The notes under the pieces: model-generated
Seen by the model: the letters and a program-made list of their open reading frames with translations, nothing else
Databases searched by the model: none
Told to the model about the DNA's origin: nothing
From: Norana najaformis
Lineage: Eukaryota; Annelida; Clitellata; Crassiclitellata; Hormogastridae
DNA length: 64,000 nt
Assembly (NCBI GenBank): GCA_964023275.1
Contig: OZ029927.1
Location: 6,713,062 to 6,777,061 of the forward strand
Reading direction: 5' to 3'
In this document: piece after piece, positions 23,246-35,920 of the stretch
How the letters are laid out: every line of letters begins with the position of its first letter
How positions within the stretch are numbered: the stretch's first letter is position 1
Program-made: the position numbers and the translations under genes

Positions 23246-23530
23246 TACATACATACATATATTCATACATACATACACACACATACATACATATACACAC
23301 ATACATACATACATGCATACATACATGCATACATGCATACATACATACATACATGCATACATACATACATACATGCATACATGCGTACATACATACATAC
23401 ATGCAAACATACATGCATGCATACATACATACATACATACATACATGCATACATACATGCATACATACATACATACATACATGCATACATGCGTACATAC
23501 ATACATACATACATGCATACATATATACGT
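23146..23530. repeat. (ATAC)n microsatellite, about 385 bp
   Basis: Nearly pure ATAC for the first 110 bp, then mixed with GCAT, ACAC and GTAC. It contains at least two longer duplicated segments (about 120 bp) judged from repeated GCAT spacing. Confidence 0.92.
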
Positions 23531-23879
23531 GCAAGAGGAGGAGAGAGAAGCAGCCGCTCTAGGTCTGGGAAGAGTTAATTAAATGACCATGAAATATGAG
23601 AGGAGATGCCAAGACAGAGGGGGAGAATGGGAAACAAAGCCAGAGAAAGAAATGAGAAGGGTATAAATGGCAGAGTCAGGGTTAAAATCCGCTACTGCCG
23701 TATTTGGTGGTGCGAGTCTCAAGCCTGGATTAAGGAGGAGGAGGAGGAAGAAGAGGAGGAGGAAGGGGAGGAGGAAGGGGAGGAGGGCGACGCTAATCAT
23801 CTTTGTTATGACAGAGCGTCGTTAAAAATGAACTCTCTGCATTCAGGGTTCACTCTCAGAAGGTCATCACGATGACAGA

Positions 23880-24790
23880 GGAATCCACCCTAAAGAGAGA
23901 GACTCTAGGACGAACGAGACAAGGCGACGAGAACGACAATTATCTCAAAGGCTGAAATTAGGCTGAAAGTCTGACGGTGTAATTAGCAAATCTGAATAGA
24001 TAATCGAATCGTTATGCTGTTGTAAATTGATTTCTGTTGTAAACAAAACTGAAAACAAAGAGATGATATTGGTGAGTCGCAGAGAAACCTCGATGAGACG
24101 CAGAACCGATAGCACGAAAACATGTTTTCGAATGATGAACAGCAGTCATTCTAAAATATTACACCAATGATTTGTACAACATCAGTAAACTTATTGTTTT
24201 CTTGTCTCGGCTAACTATCGTCCTCTTGATCATACCCAAGGTTGAGTCGACCTTTTCCTGCTTCTCATCGCCTTCAAGGTTTTGCTCTCCTATGTATAAG
24301 CACTCCCAGGTCGCTTTCTTTCTCAATACGTCTTAATACCTTACTTTCATTTCATATGAAAATTCTTTGTTTCTCTTCCTGTATCCACCACCGACCATTT
24401 TTCCAAATTAAAAAGCATCTGCCAGACCTTTGACCATTTGAACATTCGTCTCATTTCCTCTCAGTATCTCTGCTTCTTATTCGTCACCCACTGCTCTTCA
24501 TAGTTTTATAACGTAAACTACTTAGCATGACTTCCAGCAGTTTTGTGCTAATTAGCAACGGGGCGAGTGCTGGGCTTCTGTTTTCCCAATTCCTAAAATA
24601 TTTGTATTGTGTCAAACTCCAGCATCGAGACAACAGGAAACGTTAATGTTCGCCTCATTATGTTGTGCCTTGGACGCAGCAAGTGGGCTGATCGGAACTG
24701 TCTTCGCGAGGAACCGATCTGGCACCACACCAACAGCAGACTGGGCAGGCAGGCAGGCTGAAGGAGGCCGTGGTCCTGCGCGGACTAGCC
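23880..24790. other. Non-coding, nothing recognised
   Basis: AT-rich unique sequence without convincing exons. Confidence 0.3.
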
Positions 24791-24799
24791 ACTGGCGCC

Positions 24800-24885
24800 T
24801 CCTCCTCCTCCTCCTCCTCCTCCTCCTATCGCTCTCTCACAACAATCGTCCGTCCGTCCGTCCGTCCGTCCGTCCGTCGTTCCGC
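24800..24885. repeat. (CTC)n and (GTCC)n microsatellites
   Basis: CTCCTCCTC at 24800-24829, and eight or so GTCC units at 24848-24880. Confidence 0.9.
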
Positions 24886-25199
24886 CCTCGGGGCTGGCGA
24901 AAACGGTTTCAGCAGCTGGGTCGGTGGATGGTGTTTAGACTCGTTTAAATGCTTGATAATAACAAAAACAACAATACTTAGGAGAGTAAATGTAATGATT
25001 TAACGAAGGCGAGAAAGTTTTGAGGAATGGGAGATGTCGACTACTGGGCGTGAGTCAGACAGAATTTGCATTTTCAGTAATCACTTATTATTATTATGTT
25101 GATGAAGCTGACGATTGTCATGGGGGAGGAGTCGGACTCTGTAGAGCAGCTTATTTCCCACGGATGACGGCGGTCCGTTTATGGCCGACCCTACTTTGC

Positions 25200-25450
25200 C
25201 CTACTAAGGCAAGATGAGGTAAGGCAAGACAAGGCAAGATTACGTAAGGTAAGGTAAGACAGGCTGAGACAAAGCAAGGCGAGGTTATGTAAGGCAAAGC
25301 AAGGTAACGTTTGATAAAGCACCTGTGAGTCAGGTAAGATTAGGTAAGCTTAGGCAAGGTAAAGTAAGGCAAGGTTAGGTAAGGCAAGGTAACACAAGGC
25401 AAGGTTACATAAGGTAAGGATGGCAAGGTGAGGAAGGACGGTGCAAGGTA
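25200..25450. repeat. Degenerate AAGGCAAGGTAAG repeats
   Basis: Loose five-base phasing of AAGGC, AAGGT and AGGTT units over 250 bp. Confidence 0.8.
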
Positions 25451-26245
25451 AGAAAATTGCTTATAACGGGATGTCGTGTTTGGCTAAAGATAACAGCAAA
25501 AGCTACATTGACATTTGATATAATGCATTTTAAATACATGAACAGTTAGTAACTTACTAATGATGATAAATAGCAGCAGTATGATGATTTTGATGATGAT
25601 GATGATGATGATGATAATTGTGACTATTAGCAGCCGGTGGCGGCTCCAGGATTGCTTGAGTGGAGGGGCAAGAGCATTTCCAGAGGGGCACCACATTCTG
25701 CTAGTCTACCATTCAGGGGTTTGCTCTGATGGGCACCAGCATATAACCCAAAGGAGCAAGGGGTAACCACCCCCACGCCTCTAGCTAAATCGGCCACTGT
25801 TAACAGCCCTCATAGAAGGATGAGGAACATCAAAGAGAAATAATGGTATCACAGTAATGCACTTTAATAATTAAAATCAGTTACTTAATTATCACTAATA
25901 ATTAAAATCATTATGATTAATATTGAAAATCCAAACCTCTTGAGATATATTTCTCCAACAGCTGAAAAACACAACCAAAAAGGGCCAACCTATTCACAGG
26001 AGCAGCACTAGTAAAAGTCTAGTAGTAATGATGTATTTCCGCACAGGAGTCAAGTGGCATAAACAACAGTTGATTGACTGTTGGAAAAGGAAGGCAGGGG
26101 ATAAAGTACCACTTGCACCAGCTACAGATTACAATGGTTTAGAAGTCATATAACTTTAAAGTCCTAGAATATACGTCAGGTTATTATGCTACCTCTGTTT
26201 TGGCTATATCCAAAATGAAGTGTGAAAATTTAGAAAGTAATAGTA

Positions 26246-26400
26246 ATAATATTATGATTACTTCTATAGCACCACTGTACTAATATTCAAGGTATCAGTT
26301 GATGGTCTGCACTAAGCAAAATTAGTGTGCAGGCCAAATTTCAGGGGTACTCTGGCCAAAAGCCAAGAGGGAAATCCAAGAAGACACGGAAATATCCCAT
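26246..26400 (-). mobile_element. Retroelement tail, family D-like
   Basis: ACTTCTATAGCACCACTGTA, then GGTATCAGTTGATGGTC and AAGAGGGAAATCCAAGAAG, the counterpart of the copy at 21185-21330. Confidence 0.4.
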
Positions 26401-26464
26401 GGAGGAAATGAGGAAATGAGTTTTTAGTTGAAATCTGAAGACCAAAAGTACATGCAACCTGCTT

Positions 26465-26645
26465 TTAACTCTCTCTCTCTCTCTCTGTCTCTCTGTCTTT
26501 TTCTCTCTGTCTCTCTCTATCTCTCTCTGTCTCTTTCTGTCTCTTTCTGTTTCTCTGTCTGTCTCTGTCTCTGTCTCTGACTTTCTATCTCTGTCTCTGT
26601 CTGTCTGTATCTGACTCTTTCTGTCTCGCTCACTCGCTCGCTCGC
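26465..26645. repeat. (CT)n/(CTGTCT)n tract
   Basis: CTCTCTCTGTCTCTCTG-type repeats ending in (CTCG)n. Confidence 0.9.
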
Positions 26646-27036
26646 TTGTGCACACAGACCATACAGACCATCAGCATAATCATCATCATAATATAAAGTG
26701 TAATACAGTGATGCAGAAACATTGAACTGAAGATTTAACCAAGCTTTTACGAACAGGACCTTATTATTATTGTGGCTGCACTTAAGGTCAGGTCTTCTGA
26801 ATTTTGAAGAGATAGAGAACATGTTGAAAATTCTCTTCTGTCATTTTTGCTATGTCTTCATTTTGTAAAATGAAGCCAAGACTTCTTTAGGCAAAGACAG
26901 AATTGGAAGAAGATAAAATCACCACATTTAGCTTATTAAGGCAACTCTTCCAACAGCAGAAGCACAGTTCCTTAAACTAACCTTGAAAGGCAATTGCTTC
27001 CTGAAAATGAGTAATATTTACAGCTTTTTCTTGCAG

Positions 27037-27141
27037 TAGAGCATCAGTTTCCAGAATCATCTTGCGTTTTGTCGATTGCCATGGAGAACAGCTCTGGTTG
27101 CATGCTCAGTTGCATTCTTCCAACTGGTGTCATTCTCTGAG
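27037..27141 (+). other. 5' UTR part of PEAK-like coding exon 1, with uORF
   Basis: A strong acceptor (CAGCTTTTTCTTGCAG, ending 27036) opens the exon 105 bases before the predicted start codon. Within it an upstream ATG at 27081 has a good context (GCCATGG) and opens 19 codons that stop at TGA 27138-27140, one base before the main ATG at 27142. A weaker alternative acceptor AG at 27140-27141 would remove the uORF entirely. Upstream non-coding exons were not identified. Confidence 0.5.
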
Positions 27142-29563
27142 ATGTCGGCTAACGTTTGCGACCATTTCCAGCTACACACTTGGCGAAAGGACACTTGTGC
27201 CAATTGTCTGAAGCCGAGAAAGCAGCACAATCACGATGCCAATCCACAACCTGCCAAGCGCCTTTCCAAGATCTCTACCACTAGAGAGGCTACAGCCGTC
27301 CTTAACAGGAGTGAGATGCAGATGGTCGATGCAGGTCAAGTGGAAAGCCAGGCGGAAAGTAGTCAGGTCGAGTCAAAGCAGGCATCTGGTCTGGATGCAA
27401 AGCGACTGTCTATTGTGGGCAGTCCAAAACCTGCTCCCATCAAAGCAAAACCAGTGATTGTTTCAAAGCCAGAAAAAGCAAAGAAGCCCGGAATGGTCGC
27501 TGACAGTGGAGAAAAGACTGGTACGACTAGGAAGGTTGCCGAGGAGCCAGTCTCTCAAGACATGGCCTGTACAACAGACATGACATGTGAAGTTGGCAAA
27601 GCAGCCATCTTGAAACAGGGTGTTCAATCAGTAACGAGAGAAAGCCAAAGTGAAGCCTGTGATGTTGAGCTGGAGAGGGATCCCGTGAGCACAGCACAGA
27701 AAATCAGCAGAGCCAGGCCACGTCCTCAGGTCATGCCACCTCAGGTTCCCGATCCAAGTAAACTTCCAAACACCACATTGACTAAATCAAGCTTGGCTAA
27801 AACTGATGTGAAAACAGCTGTGAAAGCAAAGTCCTCTGCTGCCAGTGCGCTGGATTCCAGTGCAAAACATTCATCAGCTTCCAACTCAAGTGAGAAATCA
27901 TCCAGCTCACATTACTATCAGATCTATGACATCGCAGCAAAAGGCTTGTCAGGGACGCCAGAACCCGTTGACCTTCCTGACCAGAATGGGGTTGCTGAGG
28001 CGGGGAAAAGGACAGATGTGAAGGGAGCTCGGGCAGGCGTCTGTCGCGTTGTAGATGTGGTCGAGGAACTGCCGAATGTAGCCATGCCGTACACTGTCGT
28101 CGACGTGACCATGTATCAGCCGAACAAGGACCAGCTGCTGAGCAAGGCTCCTCCACAGCTCCCTGTGACGCCTGCTCCCATCAGAGATGGTGGCTCCACC
28201 TCTGTTGGGCTGAACAACACGCTACCAGCACACAGACCATGGTCGACACGGGACGGAAATGAATTGCCGAAGCATGCTACGCTGAACAGCTCACCCAAGG
28301 CAGCGCGTAAATCGCTCATGCATGAACTGTCAAAATCTGGCAATGTTAACTCATTGACCAATTTATGCCCAAGCGAAACTTCGTCTGCCAGGGGTACAGC
28401 TGCACTTCCTCTAGATGGAAAGTTTCTTATGGGAAAGATGGCAAATCAAGATCTGTACGAAGACATTGGTGGAAGCAATGACACTGATAAACATTCATCA
28501 TCATCATCATCTTTGAACAGCGAAATTAATTCCGCATTATCAGCAAATTTTGCTAAGTCGGCTAATTTGGAAGCTAAGATGGCAGCTTTGTCTAAGCTTG
28601 ACCTTAGCAAAGCGATTGCACCAGCAGCCGTGTCAACACCCCATATCAGAACAGACGATTTCAAGCTAGACACCATGGCTTCTGCTGATAAACAAGAGCC
28701 AGTTGATGCAAGTGATCCTAGGGCAGGTGAAGTGGCAACAGTCATTGCCCTGAACAGGCAGGAAAAGGGCAGAAAAAGTGGTGGAAAATCGTTCTTTCAG
28801 AAATTTCTGAAGCGTGGTAACAAGGAGACGACAGCTGAATCACAAAGCAGATCATCAGCACTGAATATAAGCATTGAAACGATTCTAAACACACTGCCCG
28901 CTGCTTCAGGACAGAACGCATTGGAACTGACCAGCAAGAGCAGCCCAGCAGTAACTAGTGACTGTCTTGGAACCTCTTCTAGTCCTTCCAAGATTTTGAT
29001 GAACAAGCCACCACTTTTTCCAGTCACTTCTCCGGCTAAGAAACCGCCACAAACCAGTGATCCGTCAGAAACAGGTGACTCTTCTGGAAATTCCAACATT
29101 TCATCTTCAGAAGACAGTGGAAAAATTGCAGATAGGGTGACAGCTGAAGAGTCAAACGAACATCTTTTCGCCAGCAAAGAAGAACCTGTTTCTGCTGATT
29201 TGCCAAAAATTGTACCGGTAAAACCTTCTGTTGCAAAAACGCAGTCACCGAGGCCTGCCGGAATTCTCTTAACTGACGAAGCCCCAACTGAAGTTGCTCT
29301 AAACCCGACAAAGGAGTGTTTAACGGCTGCGCGAGACAAACTGAAGTCGTGCTCTTCTTTATCGAAACTACCAGACGGAGCAAAACCAGTGGAAGATAAG
29401 ATCGCATTTGCAGAGAGTCTGAAAGATGCTCTGGCACTGAAGTCAGGCGAGAAAGATGCTGCCGTCAAGGATGCCATGGATGTAAGCCCCACAGATGGCA
29501 CTGATCATGCACTTAACTCTCTCAACTCTGGACAAAGCAAAGTGCAGAAAGATATTAAGCTAA
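27142..29563 (+). CDS. Peak1-like: PEAK-like exon 1 (N-terminal motif and disordered region)
   Basis: The exon has 807 codons plus one base. The start is chosen at ATG 27142 because it gives the family-typical MSA... N terminus. The open frame continues upstream only through a TTG. The donor is CTAA/GTAAGA at 29564; its leftover A plus GT from exon 2 makes a Ser codon. Unspliced RNA would stop after five codons at TGA 29578. Content is Ser, Lys, Ala and Pro rich with few hydrophobics, as in the long disordered region of PEAK1. Confidence 0.9.
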
Positions 29564-32500
29564 GTAAGAATAATCTGTGATTCATTAGTACTTTTGATTC
29601 ACCTGCTGGACCATGAATTCAGAGGCTGGGGTTCGAATCCCTGCTGGGACAGAAAGATATTTCAAGATTTCGCTTGTGTTAGCATCAGCTTGTGAATGTG
29701 GTTATAAAATGAGTACATTAGCTGCACACTATCTATGGGAAGGTAAGTTTTCTTCTTCTTACTCTTCCTCTTCTTGTGATGCATGTATGCATGTATCTAG
29801 ACACTTAACGGAGTACCTTTTAAGTACTGTATCTCACTAACACACTTGTTATTGTTTATTTAGCCTCCTTTTTTCTTCTTCTCCTGCTTCTACTCCTCTT
29901 CCTCTTCCTTCCTTCACCTGCTCACAATGAATATTCATGTGTCTTGGTTAGCATTTGATGACATGCAAATGCAGTGAATTGGGGGTTAAAGTCTTTGTGG
30001 TCTTCATTTAGGTAAAGCTCCAAGGAAGATGATGGCGCCTCCTCCAATGGCTCCACCTCCGCCTCCTCCTCCACCCGTTTCCACCAAAGATCAAGATGGA
30101 CCTGGAAGTTCAGCATCACCAAAACACAGTGGAAACATGACTGCAGAGGCAGAGCATCCATTGCGAAGTCTGTCTCCATCATTCCACGGCTCATCAACTC
30201 CAGGGAGGCAGACAAAGCCAGGAGATTTCCTGCCAAATGCCAGCACCATGTTTCCCATGTCAAATACACTTCCTCGGAAATCCTCTTCCTCTTCCTCAGC
30301 CAACTCGACTGAACTCAAGGTACAAGCTTAAAAATTAGTCCACATTTTGGTCAGGTAGAGTAACAGGTTTAGAGCATTATGTATGCATGTCTGTGTCTGT
30401 ATGCATATGTATAATATGTATGTATGCAAATGAGAACTGATGTAAACTGTATTTGTTAAAAATGCTGTCTTGGAAATCTGTTCTAAGAAATTAGGTGACC
30501 CAATTAGCGGGACTTGCTGTCCTTTTGGTTTCTTCTTTGGATGCTTGTTAATGCGTTGTTTTGAATCAGCTGTGATATCAATTGTTGTGGGATGTTCGGT
30601 TTCATACACATATGTCAGGGGTTTAGTTTGAGGTGACGTGTTCCATTTTCTGTGGAATAGGAAGTTTGCCCAAGCTGGTCAAACCCATTATTTTACCTTT
30701 CCTTACTTTGGAGATAAGTAAGGTAAAGTATGGTAATTGCTCATTTGTAACATTATTTATTTATATTTTGCACTTATTATGCACTCGAGGTCACGAAATC
30801 TGAATCTTAGGTCATAGCCAGATGTGTGCTAACGACTTGTATGCAGTCATTTCATGGAGTCTACTCAGTAGGCACGAACCTGCAGTGGTTGGATTGCAGA
30901 CTCAGTGCGTTACCAAATGAACCTCTGTGCTGCACAGCAGATGACCCTCACTCTTTCAGCAAACGGTTCTCAAGGTTCTTGAGTTGAAGTTAGGTTAAGG
31001 GTGTAACGTTTTAACACTACTTTTACTGCTATTATTACTCCTGTTGTTTATATTATTATTATTATTATTGCTATTTTGTTATTGTTGTTTGTGTATTGTC
31101 ATCAATTATTACGTTATTTTGAAACATGTATTTTTAACTAGAGAGGGAGTGTTATGAGCTTGCAGCCTTTACCCGGCTCCTGTTATGCTGTTCCTCTGGG
31201 CTTAAGATTGTTGATTTGTTGTCTTCTCAAGTCGAGTAACATATTATATTATGTTATGTTATGTTATCAGTTGATTGATTACCAAGTGATGCAGAGTCTG
31301 CTGCTCTGAACATCTGCCAATTTAGCAAACTTGATGCTCCATCCTTAATGCAGATTTGCTAAATACTGTTGGGTAGTAGTTTTATGAAAAGAGAACATTG
31401 TAGAGTAAGGTTAGTACAAGGGAATTTTATTTGGTGAAGTTGAGTCTACTGTCATCTAATCTAATGACTTCTATAGCACCGTTATCAAAATGCACAGGCA
31501 TAACCATTGGTCACTTCAAGTGAAACCATAGTCTAAAACCATAATCCCAATACGGGCAGTTTGAAATCCAGCAGACAGTGCTGTTCAAAGTATCAGGCCA
31601 CAGTACTTAAGGAAAAGCAAAGCAAACTTTAAGTACTTGAGTGAAAGTAAATATACTCACCAGCAATTTTACTTCAGTAAAAGTAAAAAGAATTCTATTA
31701 AGTAGTACTTTTAAAATAAGAGTAAGAAATACTGAGTGTAAAAATATATGTATGCAGGCATGTAGGTATGTATGCATGCATGAATGTATGCATGTATGTA
31801 TGTATGTATGTATGTATGTTTGTATGTGTGTATGTATGTATGTTTGTATGTATGTATGCATGTATGTATGTTTGTATGTATGTATGCATGTATGTATGTA
31901 TGTAGTATGTTTGTATGTATGTATGTATGTATGTATATACCTCTTAAAAGCACTGCTATGGTGAACATCACTATTTTAAAATGGGGCTAGTATTTTTACT
32001 ATTTTATTGCACACTTATTTTGTTTCCATAGTTCAATCCATCTATTTAGGGGCTCATGTAAGATGAGCCACTGATTATCACACAGTCTGACTATACACTT
32101 GACAGTGATTGACTGACAATGAATGATTGCATATGGCAGACTAGGAGTTTGAACCCAGGTCACAGGGTCAAACCAGACATGTTAGGGATTCCTTCGACAC
32201 CATGTTGATTCACTCATCACCTCCTGTCTTCTCCATTTGCATAGCTTCATCAATTGCAGGCCTAACCTAGGGGTCCATGGCCTAACTCAGACTCTCTCCC
32301 ATTTCCCATTTCATGTTTACCTTGTAAGGACTTAATACACTTACTCTGTATATTCAAAGTCTACCAAGGCATAGCCTACTGTATGTATGTATGTACACGG
32401 TATGTATGTATTTTGGAGTGGAAATGAAACACATGCACCTGAAGTACTCTCTTCCACACCACTTGTTGGATGAATTCACACCATTAGGTACTCAGCACAG

Positions 32501-35500
32501 TACATGTACGTGTAATTAGTCAGTCCCCTCGCTTTTACAGTTCTCTCCTCTTTGGTTGTCACTTGCCCTTTGTGCCCCAAGTGCGGGCAATTATTTGTCT
32601 GATATAACAGTTTCAAAATTAGTAATACTATACGACTAATTCTAGCACATAAAACTTAATGAGTGGTGTGTGGCTAAGTGTCATTTGTATCAAAGTAAGA
32701 GTACTGTAAAGTTGATGAAGTATTACTTTGTTACAAGTAAAATATATCCAATTTGTAGTACTTTGCTACAAGTAAAAGTACTAAATTTTTACTTAAGTAT
32801 GGTAACACTACTTTTACTTCATTACTGGGCAAAACTGTCAGTAGGTCAGGGAAACCAGAAGTCAGGCTACGGAGGGTAAGCAGGTTGAAACAGATGAGGT
32901 TGAAACAGATGAGGATGAAACAGATGAGGATGAAAAAACAGATGAGGTTGAAACAGATGAGGATGAAACAGATGAGGATGAAACAGATGAGGTTGAAACA
33001 GATGAGGATGAAACAGATGAGGTTGAAACAGATGAGGTTGAAACAGATGAGGTTGAAACAGATGAGGATGAAACAGATGAGGATGAAAAAACAGATGAGG
33101 TTGAAACAGATGAGGATGAAACAGATGAGGATGAAACAGATGAGGTTGAAACAGATGAGGTTGAAACAGATGAGGTTGAAACAGATGAGGTTGAAACAGG
33201 TGAGTCTTAAGTTTAGACTTGAATGGCTCTGAAGAGTTGACAGAAAGCACACAACTGGGCAGAGAGTTTTTCACCAGCCGCCATGAATGCTATTTGTATT
33301 CACTTGTGCATCATTTGTGGGTTGAAGCTCAAACAACATGATCTAGAAACAGGTACAACACTAATTTACTCCTACACTCACAACACACACACACACACGC
33401 ACGCACACACACACACACACACACACACTTGGATACCATAAAGAAGAATAAACATCTTGTGTATTACCTGCTTCTATCAACAACAGTAATAGATGGTCCT
33501 TTTATGCCAGAGATCTGTTGGCTTGAGCAACGCTATCCAACAACCAGACAATCTCTCTGTCTGTCTCTCTGTCTGTCTCTCTCTCTGTCTCACTCTGTCT
33601 CTGTCTCTGCCTCACTCTGTCTCTGTCTCTGTCTCTATCTCTCTCACTCTCTCTGTCTCACTCTGTCTCTGTCTCTGCCTCACTCTGTCTCTGTCTCTCT
33701 CTGTCTCTCTCTGTCTCTCCCTCTCTCTACATGATTACTATAGCTCACAACAATTTATATCCTAACGTCTGTCTGAAAATGGAGTAAACTGTCAACCATA
33801 TTGAACTAACTCTGTTGGTTGGGATTTTTGTTTCTGCAAGAGCCTTTCATGCTTTTAAGCCTCATTGCATTTGAAAAGTGCCTTTCTGGAAGATTCACAT
33901 TAACATGCTGAGACTTTAATGCTGGACACTGTGTTAATTCCTAATCTATCATGGTGCACTTGACAGGATAGATCTTTCTTGCATTATTATTTTTATTAAT
34001 TAATTAATTAATAACTTCTATCGTGTATCTAATGCACAAAGCTCAACTGATGGTGCTCTAATACCAAGTGATAATCATGACAATACCCAAAAGAACAGTC
34101 TGCAAACTCAGAAAGGCATTCTACGGTGGATAGACAGTTTGGAAAAGGTAGGTCTTAAGTTGAGAATGATACAACACAAACGCACAATGAACAGACACAT
34201 GGACAGATTTCCAAAATTTAGGTCAAACCACTGGAAAAGCCCATTCGCTCCATTCACCGAGAACAGTTCTAGTCTTAGGTACGACCCAAGAAAGACAGTC
34301 AGATAAACTGGTTGAATGGTGACAAGTCTGAGGAATGAGGACTGAATTTAAGTATTTTGGTTGGCCAGAGTTCAGTGTCTTATAACTATAAGCCCAATTT
34401 TAAACAGATCCCTTGCTGAACAGGAAGCCAGTGTAGAGATTTCGGTGTTTAATCGGCGATTAAGTCGATAATCCATAACAAAACGTGATGAGGTGCAATT
34501 CTTTTGCATTGTTTACAGCAGTGTAACATATTATTTGATGTTGGCAGGAATAGGGTCAATTCTATTCCACTGGAGCGAAGTGTGTGTGGAAAATTTATCT
34601 CGTGTGAGAGAATAGCCCAAACCATTGGGGAAAATTCTACTTAATATTTTAGATTTGAACAGCATATGTAAAGAGCCAGTGCTATTTATGGACCATGTTT
34701 TGGTCGCGCTGTGCAGTGTGTATGTACCTAAGCAACTTCTGCAATCATTTGCTGATGATATCGAAGACGCTTTTGTCTGTCTACGTAGATGCGTAAGTGT
34801 CCGTCGACGTGAGTGTGCTTTGATCTGTGCTGATTACCTTTGAGTCATGAATGAGACAGACGACTGGGTGGCGAGGAGGGGAGGGAGATGGGGAGGGGGA
34901 GTTTTGACAGATGTTGCGTTGACGGCTTTGTTGGCTGCTGTTGCTGCTGCTGCTGCTGGCGTTGCAATGGAGAGACGGTGATGCTACGGCTGCGGAGACT
35001 GCAGCTGGGCTTATTGATCTGCCGCGCCTTGGATGCCGCTGCTGCTGCTCTAGGCTGGTGGTGGCTCGGTAGGAGTGGCGACATCAACGATGTGGTTGTA
35101 TGGGACACAAGAACACAGCTCGCAGTAGTCGAGTATATATGTATGTACTGTGTGCATGCAAAGATGAATGTCTATAGTTATGTATTCACTAGGTTATGTA
35201 TGTAGGATATGTAAGACAATCAAGTTGTTAGAAGACTGTTGTGTTTGCACTTCAGCCAAAGGATCCTTCCCAACACTTGCTTGGACCACATCTTTAAGAT
35301 TATAATGTTGATCTCAAAGTCATGTCATAATTCACAATTAGCTTACCTTATTATATCTTCATTTAGTAAATGTCACTGTCTAATGACTACGCATCAGCTG
35401 ATGGCACTGAACTGTTGTGGGTCAAGGACTTCCTCAAGCGCCGTCATGTGCAGTCAGCTGTCTCAGGGAGGCTCGAACCCGTACTCTGTGCCCATTATAG

Positions 35501-35878
35501 GCCGAGCATTCTAACCAGTCGGCTTCCGTGCCCCACGTTGGCTGCCTGGGCAGCCTGTGAGGAGTTTCCCATAAGGAGCCGCTTTTGAAAGGTACACAAA
35601 AGGCGCTTTACTAAGTGTATTGATACATACTTGGATGTATGTAATCTACTGCTGATCTATTTGAATTGATAATTAGTCATTGTATTAAATCATTCTTTGC
35701 AAAAAAACACGAGGCCATCAGCCATCAACTACATAGAGACTTCAATGACTTATAAGTGCGGAGTTACCTAACTTTTTATGGACTACAACACAGCTGAACT
35801 GTGAACTTCAGCTGAACTGTGTCTTTATTTGTTTTTATGTTGTTTTTGTTTGCATTTTTTGAAAAAAGTGTTCATAAA

Positions 35879-35920
<42 letters not shown>

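Noticed and set aside
22935..23582. Met/Tyr/Cys/Val and His/Thr/Tyr/Ile repeat proteins
   Set aside because: Translations of (ATAC)n/(GTAT)n microsatellites. The same applies at 3.7-4.1 kb, 9.6-9.8 kb and 31.6-32 kb.
24607..24948. 113-codon plus-strand frame
   Set aside because: Dominated by (CTC)n and (GTCC)n microsatellites. No recognisable domain or splice signals.
27076..27141. N-terminal extension of the PEAK-like protein
   Set aside because: It would start at TTG. The first in-frame ATG is 27142 and gives the family-typical N terminus.
28797..29501. 234-codon frame antisense to PEAK-like exon 1
   Set aside because: Shadow of the real coding exon, whose family motifs and splice phases are on the plus strand.
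35239..35588. Short plus-strand frames near 35.3 kb
   Set aside because: They fall inside a family C SINE.
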